Shown here: positions 41,720 to 50,070 of the stretch, piece after piece
Numbering within the stretch: the stretch's first letter is position 1
Layout of the letters: the number at the start of each line of letters is the position of its first letter
Origin: Bacteroidales bacterium
GTDB taxonomy: Bacteria > Bacteroidota > Bacteroidia > Bacteroidales > Muribaculaceae
DNA: 64,000 nucleotides
NCBI GenBank assembly: GCA_003150235.1
Contig: QAMW01000041.1
Location: 48,832 to 112,831 of the forward strand
Direction of reading: 5' to 3'
Position numbers and translations under genes: made by a program
The notes under the pieces: generated by a model
Seen by the model: only the letters and a program-made list of their open reading frames with translations
Told to the model about the DNA's origin: nothing
Database searches by the model: none

Positions 41720-42379
41720 ATGAAAAAATTTGGCGCACTGATTGCAGTGTTTGTCTCGGCATGTTCGATATGTGCCGGAAATAAAGAGGAGACTAACTTT
41801 GACTTCACCCACAATAGGGCATCCATTACCGGAATGCTTACCTCAGCTTGCTCTTGGCAGCTGGAATTAGGATATCATTATATGTTTAATCACTACATCG
41901 GAATCGGCGGGGCAATCGGAGGCTGGGAGGTGTACTATGAAGAAGGCTTTCCATCCGGTAATAATTGGCAGATAGAAAGTGACGACAACAAGCCGTGGAA
42001 CATCTATTTACACCCTTCCGTGATTCTGAAGACTCCGGCACTTAAAGTAGGTCAGGTAGATTTAGGATTATTCGCAGAACCGGGAATCATGATGAATATC
42101 CCGTACGCACAGGTGTGGATTCGCCAGGACACCCATTGGCCTGAGTATGATGACAAAAAAGTCAGTACAAGCGCAGGTCAATGGTGTGCCATGGATTTAA
42201 GAGCCGGAGTCTACGTAAACGTAGGTCCTTGTGGATTCAATGCCGGATATTTGATGTCAAATTTTGACGTATATAGTCAATATCGGCATCTCTCCTACAA
42301 CGGAATTCCTTTCAGCAAGTTCTATCCGAAAAAATCATTTCTACAAGGTGCATATCTCACATTGTCCTATTATTTTTGA
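41720..42379 (+). CDS. Outer-membrane beta-barrel-like protein of unknown function
   Basis: 219 residues. Signal peptide MKKFGALIAVFVSACSICAG. The mature part alternates hydrophobic and polar residues with many aromatics (WQLELGYHYMFNHYIGIGGA, VDLGLFAEPGIMMNIPY, MDLRAGVYVNVGPCGFNAGY) and ends LTLSYYF, the terminal aromatic typical of barrels inserted by BamA. About eight strands fit the length. It is not in a recognisable family. Its promoter is covered by paired palindromes, so expression is probably tightly controlled. It is convergent with the GLUG lipoprotein gene 9 bp away. Confidence 0.7.
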   Translation: MKKFGALIAVFVSACSICAGNKEETNFDFTHNRASITGMLTSACSWQLELGYHYMFNHYIGIGGAIGGWEVYYEEGFPSGNNWQIESDDNKPWNIYLHPSVILKTPALKVGQVDLGLFAEPGIMMNIPYAQVWIRQDTHWPEYDDKKVSTSAGQWCAMDLRAGVYVNVGPCGFNAGYLMSNFDVYSQYRHLSYNGIPFSKFYPKKSFLQGAYLTLSYYF

Positions 42380-42388
42380 CGCGCATGC

Positions 42389-45292
42389 TCACTCGTTAAA
42401 GGGGACACTATAAGGCTGCGGTCCGTCGGGAGTCATTGCCCAGATGTCTTTGAAATCAAAGTCGCTATAGGTGCTCTCTTTGCAAAGGTCGCCGGCACTT
42501 ACTTTTGTCGAGGAAGGCCAGTCTTTGCCGGTGCCCTCCAGAAAGTAGTTGTGGCTATGGTGGAATAGGGAGGCACCCTGATGGTCGCCTATGATGGCAT
42601 TGCCGTGCGACACCTTCCCCTTGTTGAATGTGCGGTAGGTGTTGGTGTATGCTTCGGTATAGCCGAGTATTCCACCATTGTCGTGCTTCTGTTTGGAAGG
42701 CAGATCGCCATAGTTGGCACAATCGGTTATCTTATGTCCATAGTCCATCGAGAAACCGTATTCCAGAATACCGACAACGCCCCCGACACGTGTATTGGAG
42801 TCGGATGAACTGATTTTGCCATAATTGATGCAACGGGTCACCAATCCGTAGTTATAGTGCAATCCGCTGCCACCCCCGTCGCCCATGTGAGCCACTATGC
42901 CGGCAACGGCTTTCTGCGCCGGGCCCGAGATTTCCCCTTCGTTCCAGCATTGCGACACATAGCCGTGGCGATGATCCATCATAGCTACAATTCCGGCGGA
43001 GTAACCATTGCTGCCGCCCATGCCCTCGACTATACCACGGTTGGCGCAGTATTTGATGTCAAACTCCTGGTTCTTGCTGCCCGTGTCGTCACAGCCCACG
43101 AATCCGGCTATACCTCCGGCATTTACGCTCTTTATATTGCCCGAATTATAACATGTGGAAATTGAGAAGCGGGGATTTTTTGCCATTTTCGTGTATCCTG
43201 CGATGCCACCGGCGTTGCTGTTACCATGTATATCGCCATAGTTTGCACATTTCAGAATAGTGATTTTATCCTCTTTTGCCGTCGCGCCATAGATACCGCC
43301 TGCACTCTGGTTGGCATCGACACGGCCATAGTTCACGCAGTTGTTCACATCATAGTCGAGCCATCCCGCAATGCCTCCGGCATCGGAGTCTGTCGCCGTG
43401 ACTGTCGCCGCACTCGCCAGACCGGAAATCGCGCACACAGCCTCAAGCTTACCCGCAATGCCTCCGGCATTCTTGGCAGCGGTCACCACACCGCTGAAGC
43501 ATGCAGGTATGTTAGGAAGCTTGAATCCCGGATCAAAGCGGTTGTCCCCGTCAAGCGCGGCGTGATGCGCCAGGCCAACTACCCCTCCGGCGTTGCTGTC
43601 GGAAGCCTCGACTCGCATGGTGGTCGACGAGAAATTAATTTTATAAGGATTAAATGTGAGGAGTTCCGCGGCATATCCGAATGCGCCGCCTACATTTGAG
43701 CCACCCTTCACGTTAACGGCAATCTCCACTTGTCCCTTAATATTCATTTCTCCGTAGGAAGCATCGTAGTAGCCGATCATGCCTCCGACGTAAGTGTCGC
43801 CTTTCACCTCTGCGTCAGCCGACGACTTGACCACATAGCGCACCGGACGGCTTTCGCAATCAAAGGTGATTTTGGCACCCGGCATCGCATAACCGAGATA
43901 GCCGAAGAAACCGCCGACCGACACGCCACCGTTCACTACCGAAGAGACAAGTGCGCCATTAACCGTTGCATCAGCCACGCAGGCATGACCGACAAGCCCT
44001 CCTACATCCTGACTGCCGCGCACCGGAGCCTTGACATTCACATTATTCAGTTCAATGGAATGAAGCGCCTGCAGGTTGCCTATCAGACCGCCGACATACT
44101 TTTCTGCCCCGTAAACGATTTTGACACCGCTTGTTTCCTGGTCCACACTATGCTCAAGCGTGATGTTGCTGAGATTAGCATAGTTTACATTCAGGTTGCC
44201 TACGAGACCTCCTACATTCCTAAATCCTGTCACCGTGAACACATGACCCGGCGTGGTGACGCCATCTACCGTAAGGTCGTTCTGAAACTGCTCGCCTACG
44301 AGCAAGCCCACATCTTCGGCGGTCGTCTCACTCCCGATGAGCGAGAAAGCACCTATCTTTATGTTTTTAAGACGGAGCGCGGCAAACGACTCCCCGACGA
44401 GACCGCCTATATCGCTTCCGGAAGCCGTGATGGAGCCGTCAATCGTGATGTTTTCAAGATTGCTGTAGCCGTAGGCACGACCGGCGACAAGACCGACGCG
44501 GCTGGCGGCATTAACCACCATCGCCCGGCTTATGGCAAGATTCTTCACCGTTGCCGAAAAGAGCATCTCGAAAAGACCCACATCACTGTCGGTTTCCTCA
44601 TTCGATCCTCCCTGATAAGTGAGATTGCGCAACTCGTTGCCTCCGCCGTCGTACGTCCCCGAGAATTGTACGGGAGCGTAGACATGACCGTCAATCATCT
44701 GGCTGCGGCGCGGTACATCAAACGATTCTGTCTGCAGGAAATATTTCCCGTAGCCGTGGTCGGGGTCTTCCTCAAGGTACCATATCATCGTGAGGAAGTC
44801 GCCGTCGTCATTGATAAGGTAAGGGTCGCCTGATGTACCCGACCCTTCAAGATCGTCATAGCTCATGGCTTCGGTCTGAGCCTCCTCGCCGACATTGGAG
44901 ATGAACCTTACCTTGCGTGACCCTAATCCCCCGACATTCTCACTCTCTATTTTCATGAAATACACTCCGTCAGGAATATCGGTCGATCCTATGCGTATAT
45001 GACATGCCAACGAACCATCGTCGCGGGTGTCGTCGCTATTGCGAAGATGACCGGCAAATTTCAACGACTGAAGCGAAGAGGGATTCTCAAGGCAGAATGT
45101 GACATCACCCTGGGTGTCCTGTCCGTCCAAACCCAAAGTACGCAGATGAACTACCGTGACGCGACCGTCGCCTGTCCCCTGAAGCTCGCCCGGCACATTA
45201 TATTCCGGATTCTCGTCCTGGCATCCTGTAATGCCGATGACCATAAAAATTCCCAATATCCACGGTAAAGTCTTTATATTTATCTTTTTCAT
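42389..45292 (-). CDS. Giant GLUG-repeat surface lipoprotein (967 residues)
   Basis: Lipoprotein signal peptide ends GIFMVIGITGC, with Cys at about residue 24. After an N-terminal beta domain (about 40-140), residues about 150-950 are GLUG-type repeats. They look like NVGGLVGNLNVNYANLSNIT, YVGGLIGNLQALHSIELNNV and DAGGIAGWLDYDVNNCVNYG, each roughly 20-45 residues, predicting a long right-handed beta-helix. Such proteins act as adhesins or surface scaffolds. It is the second gene of a pair with 45319, 26 bp downstream, with the same architecture but little insertion. Antisense open frames over it are shadows of the repeats. Confidence 0.85.
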   Translation of the reverse strand: MKKINIKTLPWILGIFMVIGITGCQDENPEYNVPGELQGTGDGRVTVVHLRTLGLDGQDTQGDVTFCLENPSSLQSLKFAGHLRNSDDTRDDGSLACHIRIGSTDIPDGVYFMKIESENVGGLGSRKVRFISNVGEEAQTEAMSYDDLEGSGTSGDPYLINDDGDFLTMIWYLEEDPDHGYGKYFLQTESFDVPRRSQMIDGHVYAPVQFSGTYDGGGNELRNLTYQGGSNEETDSDVGLFEMLFSATVKNLAISRAMVVNAASRVGLVAGRAYGYSNLENITIDGSITASGSDIGGLVGESFAALRLKNIKIGAFSLIGSETTAEDVGLLVGEQFQNDLTVDGVTTPGHVFTVTGFRNVGGLVGNLNVNYANLSNITLEHSVDQETSGVKIVYGAEKYVGGLIGNLQALHSIELNNVNVKAPVRGSQDVGGLVGHACVADATVNGALVSSVVNGGVSVGGFFGYLGYAMPGAKITFDCESRPVRYVVKSSADAEVKGDTYVGGMIGYYDASYGEMNIKGQVEIAVNVKGGSNVGGAFGYAAELLTFNPYKINFSSTTMRVEASDSNAGGVVGLAHHAALDGDNRFDPGFKLPNIPACFSGVVTAAKNAGGIAGKLEAVCAISGLASAATVTATDSDAGGIAGWLDYDVNNCVNYGRVDANQSAGGIYGATAKEDKITILKCANYGDIHGNSNAGGIAGYTKMAKNPRFSISTCYNSGNIKSVNAGGIAGFVGCDDTGSKNQEFDIKYCANRGIVEGMGGSNGYSAGIVAMMDHRHGYVSQCWNEGEISGPAQKAVAGIVAHMGDGGGSGLHYNYGLVTRCINYGKISSSDSNTRVGGVVGILEYGFSMDYGHKITDCANYGDLPSKQKHDNGGILGYTEAYTNTYRTFNKGKVSHGNAIIGDHQGASLFHHSHNYFLEGTGKDWPSSTKVSAGDLCKESTYSDFDFKDIWAMTPDGPQPYSVPFNE

Positions 45293-45318
45293 CGCTGACT
45301 TATCTTTTTATTATATCT

Positions 45319-48171
45319 TTATTTTCTCATCTCCGACACATTAGGATACGGACACTTTTCTTGCGACGACAATATCCATCGTCCATTGTTGCCGAATGAA
45401 AAGCCAAGTGCCGTAAAGGTAGATTCTTTTGACATCATGTCATAAGACACCGAAAGTATGTCGTCATTCCATTTTGTGACCCCGTTGCCGAGAGAGGAGT
45501 CGGCGTAGACACATCTGTTCAATGCACCGTCGGGCTTGGACCCGTCGTGAGGTGCAAGAGATATATTGTGGCTCACCTCGCAATGATTGCCTATGTCACC
45601 GGCAAACTCACCGTTGGTGCCTATGGTGGTCAGGCAGTCATAAATCATACATCCGTCACAAATGCGTCCGGCTATGGATGAATGTCTGCCACCCGACCTG
45701 ACCGTCTCAGCGTTGACACACTGTGATATAATCACGGCATTCTTCTCAAACTCCGTACAGCACTTCACAACGGCATTCACTCCTCCCACTATCGAGGCTA
45801 CGGCTCCGGCGGCAAGGATGGCTGTAGCCGCGCCACCCGTGGCAATTTCTCCGGCTATGAGCGTTACGGTACCGACAGCCACACACACTCCGGCAATCGT
45901 CGTATGCACTATCTCTTTTATGTGGGCAATCTTCTCAAGCTGTTCTGCACGTGCCTCGCGTTTTTCGTTGATATTTTCGTTGAAAATCTCGTCATTGCCC
46001 TCACCTTTGTACCATGTCACGTGGTTTTCAAGCTGACCGCGGTACAAATTGCCGAAGTTAGAAAGCGCAAACTGCGGAGAGTTCGGATTACACTTGTTGC
46101 GGATTTCGGCGAGCATTGCCTCACTGTCGGCTGTAGCCGCCTCCGCGTCGGCGCGCATGTCGGCTTGCAGTTCAGCTTCTATCTCAGGGTTCAGCATCTC
46201 ATGGATACCGAATCCCAACAGGGTATAATCGCAGCCTTGCAACGCTACTTCAATGCCTGTTTCCACAATTTTTATAGCAATTTCTACCGCATGTGCCATC
46301 TCCACGGCACCTTCGGCAACGGCAAGACACGGTCCCGCAAGTCCCATCACGCACTCCAGCGAGCCCACCACACATTCGGCGATATCCCAGCCTGTCCATT
46401 CGCGCGGCTCACCTATATCGCCGACTATGCCGCCTGCATAACCGGAACCTCCGTCTATCGGCGCGAAGTTAGAGCAATACGTTATGACGGTATTGTTGCC
46501 GGCAAGACCGGCTATTCCTCCCGCCCAGCCGGAGGAAGTGACCACGGCTCCCGCATTCTGATTGATTGCGAATGAACCCCATGTCGCTTTGCCGCAGATA
46601 CCTGCCGCATGTGAAGAAGCATTCACTGTGCCGCTATTTGCCGAGTTATGGATTACGGCAACTGACGCGGTGCCGCAGATACCGCCCGCATAGTCCGATG
46701 CGTTGACGCTTCCGCTGTTAGACACCCCGAAAGCGCCTGCCTGAGATTCCCCTATGGCACCACCTACAAACCGTGTGCCGCTCACCGCACCTTTATTATA
46801 GCAATAGCGTAACACGCTCTGATTATAATAATAAGAATCCGTTTGGCTTCCTTTGATGCGTGTGCTGCCTATGATGCCGCCTACTCCCTCGAAGCCCGAC
46901 ACATCGCCTTCGTTGCTGCATCCTGTAATCCAGGAAAATCCCGAACCGCCTACGATACCACCTGTCCCCGTTCCGGAGCTCTGACTGTTTGAAGAAGTCG
47001 GGCCCTCGATGCGGGCATAGTTACGTGAGCCCACTACCTGCAGTGTGTCAGCGGTACCGACGATGCCACCTGCACCCGCCACAATACCCTTGACCGATGA
47101 GCTGTTATCACATCCCGTCACCAGCACCGACGAGTATATCCCGGCTCCTCCGAATATGCCGCCGACATTCATGCCGCCGCTCACGGAGCCGTTCTGTGCC
47201 GAACAATCGCCAAGCAACGCTTTGGAATGCATGTCGACAGCGCCGAGCAATCCTCCGAGCATAGCACTTGATTCATTGCCGCTTACCGTGCAATCGGTGA
47301 TTATACAGTTGGTAATGGTGCCGGTCCCCCGGTCGTTGTCGCCCGCCGTAATAACGGCACCTGCGAGCGTACCTACAGCAAACTGACCTTCTACCGAACA
47401 CTTCTCCATCTTTAGCCCGTCGATGACTGCGTTGTGGAGAAAGCCGAACAGCCCTACGCCTGCCGTATGTGGACGCTTGATTATCAGATTTTTTATCTTA
47501 TATCCATTACCGAGGTAAACTCCACGGAAAGGAGTGTTGGTATTTGCGCCGATTGGCATCCAGCCATATTCGGCATCACAGCTGCGCGACATGGACTTCA
47601 TGTCGATATCGCATTCCTGACTGAAATACGTGCCTTCGGGCATCAGGCGGTTGTAGTCATAATCGTTTACCGCCATCATCATCTGGAAGATATGCGACGA
47701 GCTGGTGATTACAAACGGATCGTCTTTCGAACCGAGACCTACGCAGCCGAGTCTTGGATTGTAGGTATCGATTACTGCAATGCCTGAATCTGTGACATGT
47801 ATGCGACTGCCGAGACCATATTCTTCACGACCGGTTTCGTCGTTTGTATGTGACGGGGAGTCAACGGTTGCATAAAGCAATCGATATGTACCCGCCCGAA
47901 GCCCCTCGGAAAGTCTCACATAGGATAAAGCATCGCGATTATGATGCGCCTCACGTTCGAAAACCGTGCCATCCTCAGCTTTTATGGCAATGAGTATGCG
48001 CCCTTGCGGAAGTGCCTTACCTTCCTCTCCGAGCACAATCTCGTCGTAGGGGCCAAGAAAGAGCCCCTCAATTTGCTGAGGATCGTCATTGTTGCTGCAA
48101 CCTTGGAAACAAGGTGCCACTGCCGCCAGCATCAGCCATAGAAGGCATTTGCAACTAAATCTTGATATCAT
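45319..48171 (-). CDS. Giant GLUG-repeat lipoprotein with an alpha-helical hydrophobic insertion (950 residues)
   Basis: The lipoprotein signal ends AAVAPCFQGC. After an N-terminal Ig-like domain come GLUG repeats (FAVGTLAGAVITAGDNDRGT, NVGGIFGGAGIYSSVLVTGC, GVGGIIGS, WAGGIAGLAG). At about residues 590-806 the beta-helix is interrupted by about 215 residues of another kind. First comes a hydrophobic helical stretch (CVVGSLECVMGLAGPCLAVA...EIAIKIVETGIEVAL), then an Ala/Glu coiled segment (ELQADMRADAEAATADSEAM). A long Gly/Ala-rich hydrophobic hairpin follows (IAGVCVAVGTVTLIAGEIA, GAATAILAAGAVASIVGGV). GLUG-like sequence then resumes. The insertion resembles membrane-inserting hairpins. It is the first gene of a pair, downstream of a membrane AraC regulator. 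Confidence 0.85.
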   Translation of the reverse strand: MISRFSCKCLLWLMLAAVAPCFQGCSNNDDPQQIEGLFLGPYDEIVLGEEGKALPQGRILIAIKAEDGTVFEREAHHNRDALSYVRLSEGLRAGTYRLLYATVDSPSHTNDETGREEYGLGSRIHVTDSGIAVIDTYNPRLGCVGLGSKDDPFVITSSSHIFQMMMAVNDYDYNRLMPEGTYFSQECDIDMKSMSRSCDAEYGWMPIGANTNTPFRGVYLGNGYKIKNLIIKRPHTAGVGLFGFLHNAVIDGLKMEKCSVEGQFAVGTLAGAVITAGDNDRGTGTITNCIITDCTVSGNESSAMLGGLLGAVDMHSKALLGDCSAQNGSVSGGMNVGGIFGGAGIYSSVLVTGCDNSSSVKGIVAGAGGIVGTADTLQVVGSRNYARIEGPTSSNSQSSGTGTGGIVGGSGFSWITGCSNEGDVSGFEGVGGIIGSTRIKGSQTDSYYYNQSVLRYCYNKGAVSGTRFVGGAIGESQAGAFGVSNSGSVNASDYAGGICGTASVAVIHNSANSGTVNASSHAAGICGKATWGSFAINQNAGAVVTSSGWAGGIAGLAGNNTVITYCSNFAPIDGGSGYAGGIVGDIGEPREWTGWDIAECVVGSLECVMGLAGPCLAVAEGAVEMAHAVEIAIKIVETGIEVALQGCDYTLLGFGIHEMLNPEIEAELQADMRADAEAATADSEAMLAEIRNKCNPNSPQFALSNFGNLYRGQLENHVTWYKGEGNDEIFNENINEKREARAEQLEKIAHIKEIVHTTIAGVCVAVGTVTLIAGEIATGGAATAILAAGAVASIVGGVNAVVKCCTEFEKNAVIISQCVNAETVRSGGRHSSIAGRICDGCMIYDCLTTIGTNGEFAGDIGNHCEVSHNISLAPHDGSKPDGALNRCVYADSSLGNGVTKWNDDILSVSYDMMSKESTFTALGFSFGNNGRWILSSQEKCPYPNVSEMRK

Positions 48172-48268
48172 AAATTAATGTAATAATTCCGCGCCCGGTT
48201 CTCAGTCACGTCTTCTTCGAAAGGCTTTGGAAAAAATGATTGGTTTAAGTTACAGATAAATTTTTTTA

Positions 48269-48276
48269 CAAATTTA
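48269..48276 (-). promoter_or_regulatory. -7 box of the GLUG lipoprotein operon
   Basis: TAAATTTG on the minus strand (plus CAAATTTA), 98 bp before the start codon. No -33 element is visible at 19-21 bp; two 21-bp-spaced direct repeats begin about 31 bp upstream of it instead. Confidence 0.5.
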
Positions 48277-48307
48277 TGGAATAACAGATGGAGTCGGCAC
48301 GACTTTC

Positions 48308-48336
48308 ATGCGACATTTACGCCTGATGATGCGACA
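48308..48336 (-). promoter_or_regulatory. Candidate AraC-type operator: direct repeats ATGCGACA spaced 21 bp
   Basis: ATGCGACA occurs at 48308-48315 and 48329-48336, start to start 21 bp, each followed by an (A)TTT. It lies between the AraC-type regulator gene and the GLUG operon, just upstream of the latter's -33 position. Two helical turns between half-sites is the geometry of AraC-family activator sites. Confidence 0.5.
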
Positions 48337-48368
48337 ATTTCAGTCAAAGTCTGTAAAACATCTTGAAA

Positions 48369-49949
48369 TCAGCGGTTTCTTGATTCTTTAGACAGCTCTT
48401 TGAATTGTGTGGGCGACATACCGAAATGCATGTGGAACACCCGCTGCATGGTACGCGGTGTGCCGAATCCGAGGTCAGCCGCTATAGTTGCAATAGCCGT
48501 ATCAGGAGCGGCTTCAAGTATCCTGCGCGCTTCTTCGGCACGGCAGGCGTTGATATAACCGACTACAGTCTGACCCCTTTCGGCTTTAATCATAGCCCCG
48601 AGCTCATCGGGAGTGAGTCCTACCATCGCCGCAAGCTCTTTGCGCCCCAGGGCTGGATTGGTAAAATGCCGGTCGGTCAACATTTTCCGGTCAAGAAGCT
48701 CCATGACGGAGCCCGGGGCGGAAGGCTGTTTATCGTCACGACAGGCAACCCTCTGCTTGTCAAAATCTCTCATACGCTCTATGAGGATGATGTTTTTACG
48801 GCGTTGACGCCTGACATTGATAAAGGATATTACAAGCATCACAGTCAGCAATGCGATTATGACAATCAGCGATATTGTCTTGAGGCGCTCTGAGTTGCGG
48901 TGCTCGCGGTCAAGTTCTGAACGGTAAAGTGTGGTCAGGTCGCTAAGCTGGCGGTCGGTCTGCTCGGAGTTCAGCGAGTCATTCAACATTATAAGTCGGC
49001 TCATTATCGCCACAGCCTCTTCGTTTCGGTCTGCACCGGCGAGCAAATTAGCCTTGTCACGCAGGGCGATGCGTAGAAACCATGGGAATGAACGATAGGC
49101 GGCGATAAGGGTGTCAATGTCGGCGACGGCTTCATGGATGTTGCCGGAGGCGGCATTAAGCCGGCTGCGCACCTCATAGAAATGTTCGTACGCGTTGGCG
49201 GGATATTTTTTGTCAATCATGCCGGAAGCCAAGGTGAGTTTATGTCGGGCTGTAACCGGGTCGCCCTCCGATAGCGACCGTGATGCTTCGAAGGCAAGAG
49301 CCGTTACCGGGAAATGCGCCGTGGAGTCACGCCATCCGGTCACCATCATTCGTGCAACGGACTCGGCATACATCGCGCCATAGCGGTTCATCCCGGCAGT
49401 GTCGTTCAGTGCGTGGGCGGCAATCCATATCCACTCCTCTATGCTTGCGGTGTTGGAAAACACCTGCAGGTCGGTTGTTGAGTCGGGAAGCAGACTCCGA
49501 CCTTGACGGAACTCGTCGTAAGCCTTTTGCTGACGGGAAAGTTTGTAAAACATCTGTCCGCGGATTCTGTGAGCGATAGCCTGGGCGACGGAGTCGCGTT
49601 CCTGTGCCGCTTCGTGAATCATTTCTGAAGCGAGTGAATCAGCCATGGCAAACTTTCCTTCGGTGAAGAGCTGGTCAATCAACACATTTACAGCCGAGAA
49701 ATAATATATGTCGTGACGTGCCTGCCGCATACTGTCGACAATGACAGCTATTTGCCCCGACACCTCTCTCCCGTTGGCAAGATTACGCAACCGCTGAACC
49801 CCCAGGGCACGGCGCAGTGAATCCCCCTCTCGCCCGTCTTGATTATCATCAGAGCAACCGGCACATACCGCCGCAGCCGCAATAATCAAGAAGATAGCGA
49901 AATGTGACAATCGGCGTATGAATAGGGATGTAGGGGTCAGCGAGACCAT
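48369..49949 (-). CDS. Membrane-spanning TPR regulator with C-terminal AraC DNA-binding domain
   Basis: 526 residues. The N-terminal hydrophobic segment (HFAIFLIIAAAAVCAGCSDD) reads as a signal anchor or lipobox. A helical TPR-like region follows (about 60-350: FAMADSLASEMIHEAAQERD, AYDEFRQGRSLLPDS). One membrane helix (TISLIVIIALLTVMLVISFI, about 367-386) comes next, then a basic stretch and an AraC domain (NPALGRKELAAMVGLTPDEL; IATIAADLGFGTPRTMQRVF; HMHFGMSPTQFKEL). The TPR part should be periplasmic and the DNA-binding part cytoplasmic. It is encoded directly upstream of the GLUG lipoprotein operon, its likely target. It has its own promoter (plus 49979-50009). Confidence 0.9.
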   Translation of the reverse strand: MVSLTPTSLFIRRLSHFAIFLIIAAAAVCAGCSDDNQDGREGDSLRRALGVQRLRNLANGREVSGQIAVIVDSMRQARHDIYYFSAVNVLIDQLFTEGKFAMADSLASEMIHEAAQERDSVAQAIAHRIRGQMFYKLSRQQKAYDEFRQGRSLLPDSTTDLQVFSNTASIEEWIWIAAHALNDTAGMNRYGAMYAESVARMMVTGWRDSTAHFPVTALAFEASRSLSEGDPVTARHKLTLASGMIDKKYPANAYEHFYEVRSRLNAASGNIHEAVADIDTLIAAYRSFPWFLRIALRDKANLLAGADRNEEAVAIMSRLIMLNDSLNSEQTDRQLSDLTTLYRSELDREHRNSERLKTISLIVIIALLTVMLVISFINVRRQRRKNIILIERMRDFDKQRVACRDDKQPSAPGSVMELLDRKMLTDRHFTNPALGRKELAAMVGLTPDELGAMIKAERGQTVVGYINACRAEEARRILEAAPDTAIATIAADLGFGTPRTMQRVFHMHFGMSPTQFKELSKESRNR

Positions 49950-49978
49950 TGTAAGTGCATTGTTTTATATTTATGCCG

Positions 49979-50009
49979 CAAAAGTATTGATTTTTTCACC
50001 ATCCGCCAA
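49979..50009 (-). promoter_or_regulatory. Promoter of the TPR/AraC regulator
   Basis: On the minus strand, TTG (plus 50007-50009) and TACTTTTG (plus 49979-49986) are 20 bp apart. Confidence 0.7.
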
Positions 50010-50070
50010 GAATGCCGGATATTTTTGACAGGCAGCGGCAAATGTCGTGATTTTTATTTACCTTTGTGTC

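Noticed and set aside
43730..44833. A 367-codon plus-strand open frame opposite the GLUG lipoprotein
   Set aside because: Its periodic residues mirror the GLUG repeats on the other strand; it has no signal, promoter or recognisable domain.
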